The notes beneath the pieces were generated by a model. It ran no database searches. It was not told the DNA's origin and saw only the letters and a list, made by a program, of their open reading frames with translations. From NCBI GenBank assembly GCA_003503535.1, contig DOCI01000082.1:1-12617 (forward strand): a stretch of DNA of 12,617 nt, written 5' to 3'. This stretch comes from Planctomycetaceae bacterium (GTDB lineage: Bacteria; Planctomycetota; Planctomycetia; Planctomycetales; Planctomycetaceae). This document shows positions 8,222 through 12,617 of this stretch, piece by piece; the first letter of the stretch is position 1; the number at the start of each line of letters is the position of its first letter. Position numbers and translations under genes: made by a program.

Positions 8222-8432
8222 GGCAATGATTGCTAACTTATTGGTTTTCCTCTTTCCAGTAATGTGACGTGCCCCTCTTGATATGAATGAAAGAATTGCC
8301 TGGAATGGAAATTGTGATTTTCCTACGGTTGGAGAATCAAAATCATGCTTTTTACATGAGTACCTCCATGCTCTTTCCTGGTATCGATTAACATGCAGGA
8401 CAACTGACCATCTCATTGAGAGGCAAGCATGG
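8222..8432 (+). pseudogene. IS110-family transposase remnant, left end plus first codons (copy 2)
   Basis: From ATG 8368 the frame reads MLFPGID, then a stop (TAA where copy 1 has CAA), then HAGQLTISLRGKHG. This is the same IS110 N terminus as copy 1 but more decayed: it keeps the Asp that copy 1 has lost and carries a nonsense codon copy 1 lacks. After about 20 codons similarity ends. The 90 bases before the ATG align with the 90 bases before the ATG of copy 1, sharing for example GTGATTTTCCTA and ATGAAAGA. The strong Shine-Dalgarno of copy 1 is degraded here. The copy has the same orientation as copy 1 and lies beyond the far end of the PSCyt-DUF1501 operon. It cannot encode a working transposase. 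Confidence 0.65.
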
Positions 8433-8897
8433 GGCTGGGAATCGGGACCGATTCGCTGAAGACTGCAGTCGATCGAGTTAGCAGTCACGATCAAACTGAA
8501 TTACCACCGGCTAAAGTCGGTGGGCTCATGGTTGTGAACGTCGGACTGAAGTCATTTCGCACACAACTATGAAGGGAATGCCAAAAATATGCTTTAGGCG
8601 ATTTCTGAGATTTTCAATTCACGTTTGTCATTTAATCGAACACACAAATTTGAATTTGAAGAACCTGAAGGTTTCGCCTGAAAGCAAGGGTTTAAGCCTC
8701 ATCGTTGTGACAATAATAACCTCTCAGCGTGCCGGGAACCTGGACAGAAAATATCAGAATGTTATGACAGACAGCAGGGCTGTGTCTTTGCTGGAATCTT
8801 GACAAGTATTTGACACGTTCGAGTTCATTCGTTCTGCTATATCTGTTGATATTCCACGTTACCATCTTAAACGATTCCGCAGATCGAGAACTCGCTT
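8433..8897. other. Intergenic stretch before the metallophosphoesterase gene
   Basis: Apart from the hairpin at 8504-8523, I see no gene here. A 77-codon open frame starting at 8569 has no recognisable domain and no convincing ribosome-binding site. Two TTGACA hexamers lie at 8799-8804 and 8810-8815, with TATATC at 8838-8843, but the spacing (22 bases from the nearer hexamer) is wrong for a standard promoter. The real promoter of the next operon is probably somewhere in the last 100 bases. Confidence 0.4.
8504..8523. repeat. Stem-loop resembling IS200/IS605 end hairpins
   Basis: CCACCGGC-TAAA-GTCGGTGG forms an 8-bp stem (one G-T pair) with a four-base loop. Hairpins of the form CCACCGGCTAAAGCCGGTGG are common at the ends of IS200/IS605-type elements and their non-coding derivatives. 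No TnpA or TnpB gene is nearby, so this could be a solo end, a small non-autonomous element, or an unrelated hairpin. It is the most GC-rich structure in an otherwise gene-free 800-base stretch. Confidence 0.4.
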
Positions 8898-9734
8898 ATG
8901 CTTCACATTCTGCATTGCTCTGACCTCCATTTTGGTCCTCCGTATTTACCGAGAGTTGGTGAAGCTGTTCAGCGACTGGCGGCAGAACTGCAACTCGACA
9001 GCATTGTAGTCAGCGGTGACTTTACCCAGCGCGCCACGCAGGAACAGTTCATTCAGGCGAAAGAGTTTCTGGATCGGCTACCCGACGTACCTAAAATTGT
9101 GGTTCCCGGGAATCATGATGTGCCGCTTTACCGTGTCGTGGAACGGCTGAACGATCCTCTCAGGAATTATCGTGAAATTATCGAAGATCGGCTCGATTAC
9201 ACAGTTGAATTGGATGGGGCAACCATTGTTGCCTTGAATTCTACAGCTCCGAAATCGTCCATCTCAAACGGGCGTATTTTTCCCGAGCAACTGGAATTCT
9301 GCAAACAGGCCTTTATCGATCTTCCGGAGGAGACCTTGAAAATTGTCGTCGCTCATCACCACTTTGCCCCCGCTCCCGATTACGAACGGGATTCGACGAT
9401 GCCGAAAGCCAAAAGGGCGATTGATATATTTGTCGATCTCAAAGTTGATATGATCATGGGAGGGCACCTGCACCGAGCTTATATTGGTAATACGCTTGAC
9501 CTCTACGCCGGTCGAAACCGTGATCGAGGAATCATCATTGTGCAAAGCGGAACCACGACATCTTACCGCGGACGATGCCGTGAAAAAGAAAAGAACTCAT
9601 TGAATTTACTGCGAGTCGACTCGCGGATGATTCAAATTACCCACTACATCTACTTTCATGAACATGATCGATTCGAACCGGTCAGTCGTCATTCGTTTCC
9701 TCGTCCTGGCATGCGATTTTACGAGCAGACATGA
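8898..9734 (+). CDS. Calcineurin-like metallophosphoesterase (class III phosphodiesterase type)
   Basis: A 278-residue soluble protein with no signal peptide. All five metallophosphoesterase motifs are present in order: DLH (Asp9, His11), GDFTQ (Asp41), GNHD (71-74), AHHHF (152-156) and GHLHR (189-193). These residues bind two metal ions and hydrolyse a phosphodiester or phosphomonoester. The N-terminal start (LHILHCSDLHFG) and the spacing match the CpdA/Icc-like subgroup, but the substrate cannot be read from the sequence; cyclic nucleotides, nucleotide-lipid intermediates or other phosphoesters are possible. The start codon has no strong Shine-Dalgarno, but the motif position right at the N terminus fixes it. 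Its stop overlaps the start of the TVP38-like gene by four bases (ATGA), so the two are co-transcribed and translationally coupled. Confidence 0.92.
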   Translation: MLHILHCSDLHFGPPYLPRVGEAVQRLAAELQLDSIVVSGDFTQRATQEQFIQAKEFLDRLPDVPKIVVPGNHDVPLYRVVERLNDPLRNYREIIEDRLDYTVELDGATIVALNSTAPKSSISNGRIFPEQLEFCKQAFIDLPEETLKIVVAHHHFAPAPDYERDSTMPKAKRAIDIFVDLKVDMIMGGHLHRAYIGNTLDLYAGRNRDRGIIIVQSGTTTSYRGRCREKEKNSLNLLRVDSRMIQITHYIYFHEHDRFEPVSRHSFPRPGMRFYEQT

Positions 9735-10435
9735 AAAGCAAAATTCTGACATTTCTCATACTCACGATCTTAATCACTGCTGCTGGGTTACTTTTTCGTC
9801 GCTACGGGCTGTTTAAAATTCTGCTTACTTACGAAATCCATATCCGCACGTTCCTCACGGAAAAACCGATCCTGGGATTTGTAATCGGACTGCTCAGCTA
9901 TTTTTTACTCTCGATAATTCCAGGTACCGGAGGGAAATCGGTAATTTACGGTTGGTTATTCGGATTCTGGCAAGCGGTCATAATCGCCGACTGCGCATTG
10001 ACGGCGGCAGCCATCGTGACATTTCTCATCAGCCGAACTCTTCTGCGGGATGCTTTACGATCTCGATTTGTGTTTGTAATGCAGAAACTCGACCAGGCTT
10101 TCGAAAAGAATGGTGCATTTTATCTGCTCGCACTGCGTCTAATGCATTCGCCTTACACATTCACCAACTATGCCTGCGGAGCAACTTCTCTCTCAACCTT
10201 CTCCTTCTGGTGGCCGACACAACTCGGTATCATTCCCTCGACAATGGTCTTCGTCTTCGCGGGAACGCAAATCCCTACCCTGAAGGAAGTCATTCAACAA
10301 GGTGCTTCAGCAATATTGTCACCAAAATTACTTCTGGCTCTGGTTTTAATGGGGTTATTCCCAGTGTTGATTCGTTGGGTTTCCAGCCAATACTGGAAAA
10401 CTCATCCTGAGAAAGTTCAACTCAAAGATAATTGA
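9731..10435 (+). CDS. TVP38/TMEM64 family (VTT/SNARE-associated domain) membrane protein
   Basis: A 234-residue integral inner-membrane protein. Hydrophobic segments are at about 5-22, 48-64, 68-102, 127-140, 160-178 and 195-216. The VTT-domain landmarks are present: IIPGTGGKSVIYGWLFGF (62-79), an Arg after the long hydrophobic stretch (SRTLLRDALRSRF), LALRLMHSPYTFTNYACG (133-150) and LGIIPSTMVFVFAGT (165-179). The family is related to DedA and to eukaryotic VMP1/TMEM41B, for which lipid scrambling or carrier-lipid transport has been shown. Here lipid movement is therefore plausible, but not shown by the sequence. It starts inside the stop codon of the metallophosphoesterase gene, so the two products are likely to be made together. 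It converges on the CDP-alcohol phosphatidyltransferase gene, 230 bases away. Confidence 0.9.
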   Translation: MKSKILTFLILTILITAAGLLFRRYGLFKILLTYEIHIRTFLTEKPILGFVIGLLSYFLLSIIPGTGGKSVIYGWLFGFWQAVIIADCALTAAAIVTFLISRTLLRDALRSRFVFVMQKLDQAFEKNGAFYLLALRLMHSPYTFTNYACGATSLSTFSFWWPTQLGIIPSTMVFVFAGTQIPTLKEVIQQGASAILSPKLLLALVLMGLFPVLIRWVSSQYWKTHPEKVQLKDN

Positions 10436-10553
10436 ACTATTTAATGACCGTCCGCAATTTTTGGACACTTTAACATCGGTTCCTATAGATCTCCCCATTC
10501 ATCGACTCGTTCCCATGATCCTTACTGGAAACCCATTTGTAGAATCCGGTGTC

Positions 10554-10615
10554 GGTCAGGCACTGCCTGACGACTTTCAAGGTCGCACGCACATTTCTTC
10601 AGACAGTGCCTGACC
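10554..10615. repeat. Inverted repeat with self-palindromic arms in a convergent intergenic gap
   Basis: GGTCAGGCACTGCCTGA (10554-10570) and TCAGACAGTGCCTGACC (10599-10615) are inverted copies matching at 16 of 17 positions, separated by 28 bases. The left arm is part of a perfect odd palindrome, GTCAGGCA-C-TGCCTGAC (10555-10571), so each arm can fold alone or the two can pair with each other. It lies between the stop codons of two convergent genes. It could act as a bidirectional transcription terminator, although it lacks T runs, or it could be a dispersed REP-like element. The rest of the gap (10436-10553 and 10616-10665) shows no gene. Confidence 0.7.
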
Positions 10616-10665
10616 TACAGGTTTTCCAATGGATTCATGATCTTCCAATTATTGCGTATCGTGAT

Positions 10666-11304
10666 TTAGTCGGCATGAAATTCAGTTTCATTTTCGGCAT
10701 CCATTTTTCTCTTCATGCGAATCGCAGCCGCCAGAGTCCGCAGGTCATTCGTCCATTCCGGCAAAACGATCGTCATCGCGACAGTTTCCAGATTGGTATA
10801 AATGATTCCAATGATCACCAGGCGTGAGAGCCAGATGGGCCAATTCATCAAAAGAGAGACGATCGCAAGTCCCGCCAGCATCCAGCAGATTTTCGCTGCT
10901 CTCGTGTGATAGCTGGGGATGCGACCGTATTTGATTAGCCCCACTGTACACGTCAAGAAATAACTGCTGACACCTAACGCAATCCATACGACTTCTTGCT
11001 GGATTATCTCCCATTTGAGCCAGCCGAGACCCAGGAGTACCGATGCATAGAGAGACACATCAGCGTAACTGTCCAGGCGGGCTCCATAGACCGACTTCTG
11101 ATTGAGCAAGATCGCTAATTTTCCATCGAACCAATCGGTCAAAAACAGCCCTAGAAAAGTCCACAGGAAGAGCATTTGATCCTGATGCCAGGCAATCCCC
11201 AGTAATGCCGGTGAACCGATTAAGCGGATGAAGCATAGAATATTCGGAATTGCCAGCAGGGAGGTCGTTCGGTCCTGGTTTCGATCTGCTGATTTTTCGC
11301 ACAC
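10666..11304 (-). CDS. CDP-alcohol phosphatidyltransferase
   Basis: A 212-residue inner-membrane enzyme of the family that transfers a phosphatidyl group from CDP-diacylglycerol to an alcohol. The start of the domain (IPNILCFIRLIGSPALL, 19-35) matches PgsA-type proteins. The catalytic CDP-alcohol motif is D57-W-F-D60-G61-K-L-A64-I65-x8-G74-x3-D78-x3-D82. All four metal-binding Asp and both Gly are kept, but the nearly invariant Arg after the Ala is Ile65. Further hydrophobic helices lie at about 43-56, 84-95, 106-125 and 140-175. The acceptor alcohol (glycerol-phosphate, serine, inositol or other) cannot be assigned. The GTG start at 11304 has AAGGGA about 6 bases upstream. The gene lies 21 bases after the CdsA-like gene, which would supply its CDP-diacylglycerol. 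Confidence 0.88.
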   Translation of the reverse strand: MCEKSADRNQDRTTSLLAIPNILCFIRLIGSPALLGIAWHQDQMLFLWTFLGLFLTDWFDGKLAILLNQKSVYGARLDSYADVSLYASVLLGLGWLKWEIIQQEVVWIALGVSSYFLTCTVGLIKYGRIPSYHTRAAKICWMLAGLAIVSLLMNWPIWLSRLVIIGIIYTNLETVAMTIVLPEWTNDLRTLAAAIRMKRKMDAENETEFHAD

Positions 11305-11325
11305 ACTGATCCCTTCTGACGATTC

Positions 11326-12321
11326 TCACCGATATAGAAAATAAACAAAGTAAAAGAAAAGTGGTGCAGTATAAGTCAGACTATCGATTCGGTCGAGTAT
11401 GCCCCCCTGACCAGGAATTAAGTGCCCGGCATCTTTAATTCCCAAATCACGTTTAACGGCTGACATGTTGAGATCACCAAAGAAGCCTCCGATCGCTATC
11501 AAGAGTCCTGCGGCAGCAGGCAAGATTAATGCAGTCCCGAAACTGAGTTCGTACAGAGAACGAGCCTCTCCAGCCAATGGCGTAATCAGGGGTGCTAACA
11601 CAATCGCTATTATGACTGTTGTAAGCATTCCGAGGAGCAGTCCTTCCCAACTTTTGTTGGGCGAGACATTGGGGACAACTTTGGTTCGCCCAAATTTTCT
11701 TCCCCACAGGGCTTGGGCAATATCGTTAACTTCCGTTAGGATGACCAGAAACAGGAAGAGCCCGATAGGGCCACCGGATGGATTCATTTCCTCAGGAAGT
11801 GACAGCAACAAACCAGAATGAGAAAAACTATAGACCGTCAGAAACAGACCCCATGTCGCCATCGAAGCTTTCTCAATGTATCCTTCGGTGTGACCAGCCA
11901 GGATTAAACGGATCGGCAACAGCAAAAAAATAATCGAGGGAATGAATATCCAGAAAGCTTCATACCATTTCAACAGGATAAACAGGTAATGGACAGGAAG
12001 CGCCAGAAATGCAATCGTCTGCAAAGGTTTCTCATGAAATCGAGAATCGGTAATTTCCAGAAACTCACGTAACCCCATGAAACTGATCACACCGATAAAT
12101 ATTATTATTGCTGACGTTCCCAGAAGGGATGCAATCGTAAAGACCATTGCCAACACCCACCAGGCAATCAAACTACCAACTTTTTTCTGACGGGTCTCTG
12201 TCTCTTTGCCGACTAGTAATGACAATCGCACAACAGTCCCGACGACCAAAGCTGCAATAATGCCTGTCAGGACCTTCATTACTCCGGGGTCAACTGCCAG
12301 GTTTTGAGCGAGCGAATCCAT
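11326..12321 (-). CDS. cdsA: Phosphatidate cytidylyltransferase (CDP-diacylglycerol synthase, CdsA family)
   Basis: A 331-residue polytopic inner-membrane enzyme that makes CDP-diacylglycerol from CTP and phosphatidic acid. The C-terminal signature is clear: S-A-V-K-R-x4-K-D-A-G-H-L-I-P-G-Q-G-G-I-L-D-R-I-D (from residue 287). The KD and DRxD acidic residues that bind metal are intact; the signature's usual His before Gly-Gly is Gln. An upstream motif, VSPNKSWEG, is also typical. Many hydrophobic helices precede it, including about 15-32, 48-80, 101-115, 120-140 and 175-190. I prefer ATG 12321 because GGAAGGA lies just before it; a TTG at 12333 has no ribosome-binding site. It is the first gene of a two-gene operon with the CDP-alcohol transferase. 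The order resembles the E. coli ynbA/ynbB type pairing, so it may not be the housekeeping cdsA. Confidence 0.9.
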   Translation of the reverse strand: MDSLAQNLAVDPGVMKVLTGIIAALVVGTVVRLSLLVGKETETRQKKVGSLIAWWVLAMVFTIASLLGTSAIIIFIGVISFMGLREFLEITDSRFHEKPLQTIAFLALPVHYLFILLKWYEAFWIFIPSIIFLLLPIRLILAGHTEGYIEKASMATWGLFLTVYSFSHSGLLLSLPEEMNPSGGPIGLFLFLVILTEVNDIAQALWGRKFGRTKVVPNVSPNKSWEGLLLGMLTTVIIAIVLAPLITPLAGEARSLYELSFGTALILPAAAGLLIAIGGFFGDLNMSAVKRDLGIKDAGHLIPGQGGILDRIDSLTYTAPLFFYFVYFLYR

Positions 12322-12359
12322 TTGTCCTTCCAATGTTGAAGAATTAACTTTCTACTCCA

Positions 12360-12389
12360 CTTATATCGATTTCTTCTATTTTCTGCCAG
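12360..12389 (-). promoter_or_regulatory. Candidate promoter of the cdsA-like operon
   Basis: On the minus strand CTGGCA (12389-12384, 4 of 6 matches) and TATAAG (12365-12360, 5 of 6) are separated by 18 bases. Transcription would start near 12353, about 32 bases before the preferred ATG. The -35 region overlaps a small perfect palindrome, TTCTGCCAGAA (12381-12391). It is a reasonable candidate, not established. Confidence 0.35.
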
Positions 12390-12421
12390 AAGATACTTCC
12401 TCATAGATAGAATTAGCCTGA

Positions 12422-12617
12422 GGGCTGCCTGATATTTACATGCTGGACTGGAACTGTGTCTCGACTCGTGAAGTTATCGTGACGGAAATGATGCTGCATC
12501 CGAACTCTGCCTGGGTTGAGAAACAGACGGAGTTGTTAATCGAAGAAAAGGCTCAACGTGCCTCAAACCCGATATCGTGTTGCACGATCTGGATACAAAG
12601 TTTACGAAAGAGTTCAC
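12422..12617 (+). pseudogene. Fragment of an rve/DDE integrase-type transposase, frameshifted, cut by window edge
   Basis: In one frame the sequence reads DWNCVSTREVIVTEMMLHPN, then AWVEKQTELLIEE up to about 12557. It then continues in the frame one base earlier as CLKPDIVLHDLDTKFTKEF to the window edge. Joined, this is the middle of an rve integrase core domain: the H-P-N/T..W...Q block before the second catalytic Asp region ([H/R]DxDxKF). A single-base deletion near 12557-12560 explains the break. The domain's beginning, including its first catalytic Asp, is missing; a stop codon lies just upstream (12419-12421) and no start is credible. It is therefore a 5'-truncated, frameshifted relic. 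Whether the 3' end is intact cannot be seen. Confidence 0.7.

Noticed and set aside
8461..8470. GACTGCAGTC palindrome
   Set aside because: Only 10 bases, not repeated, and without positional relation to a gene start.
8141..8494. 117-codon open frame on the minus strand
   Set aside because: It runs antisense across the second IS110 remnant, has no recognisable domain, and the plus strand explains the sequence better.
8569..8802. 77-codon open frame on the plus strand before the metallophosphoesterase
   Set aside because: No domain, signal peptide or convincing ribosome-binding site; it sits in decayed intergenic DNA.
8799..8843. Two TTGACA hexamers and a TATATC as a promoter of the metallophosphoesterase operon
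   Set aside because: The spacing from the nearer hexamer to TATATC is 22 bases, outside the usual 16-18 range, so I do not annotate it as a promoter.
1..12617. CRISPR array, tRNA, rRNA or defence system
   Set aside because: No regularly spaced direct repeats, no cloverleaf or rRNA-like segment, and no nuclease, toxin-antitoxin or defence gene was recognisable.

Overview
The window looks like chromosome of a planctomycete (Planctomycetota, probably order Planctomycetales). The evidence is a set of families that occur together mainly in that phylum: a DUF1559 prepilin-like protein with a small glycine-rich lipoprotein, a PSCyt1/PSCyt2/LamG/PSD1 cytochrome-type protein followed directly by a Tat-exported DUF1501 protein, and a VCBS/FG-GAP beta-propeller. 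Base composition appears moderate by eye. I cannot name genus or species from the sequence alone.

Layout. (1) 1-2362, minus strand: a membrane-anchored FG-GAP/VCBS propeller protein, then a short lipoprotein, then the 5' part of a DUF1559 pilin-like gene that runs off the left edge. A perfect 19-bp palindrome lies between the propeller and lipoprotein genes, and a small hairpin lies between the lipoprotein and pilin genes. (2) 2363-3440: decayed sequence holding a possible gene tail (minus) and the left end plus first ~50 codons of a dead IS110-family transposase (plus). (3) 3446-8098, plus strand: the two-gene operon PSCyt/LamG/PSD1 then DUF1501, 6 bases apart. (4) 8099-8897: a second, more decayed copy of the same IS110 left end in the same orientation, and a hairpin that resembles those at IS200/IS605 ends. 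(5) 8898-10435, plus strand: a metallophosphoesterase overlapping by 4 bases a TVP38/TMEM64 (VTT-domain) membrane protein. (6) 10436-10665: a convergent intergenic region with a long inverted repeat whose arms are themselves near-palindromes. (7) 10666-12321, minus strand: a CdsA-type phosphatidate cytidylyltransferase followed by a CDP-alcohol phosphatidyltransferase. (8) 12422-12617: a frameshifted fragment of an rve/DDE integrase running off the right edge.

How the genes fit together. The PSCyt-DUF1501 pair is a standard planctomycete surface or periplasmic module, secreted by Sec and Tat respectively; its substrate is unknown. The CdsA/CDP-alcohol transferase pair would make CDP-diacylglycerol and use it to build a phospholipid. 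Both enzymes deviate at one signature residue (Arg to Ile in the transferase, His to Gln in CdsA), which suggests a non-housekeeping lipid branch. The convergent VTT-domain gene belongs to a superfamily linked to lipid movement across membranes, so regions 5-7 may form a lipid-related neighbourhood; that is inference. Three separate transposase remnants show the window has been a target for insertions. I see no CRISPR array, tRNA, rRNA or complete mobile element, and no clear evidence of a new defence or mobile system. The best leads are the paired IS110 left ends flanking the cytochrome operon, the inverted repeat at 10554-10615, and the paired signature changes in the lipid enzymes.
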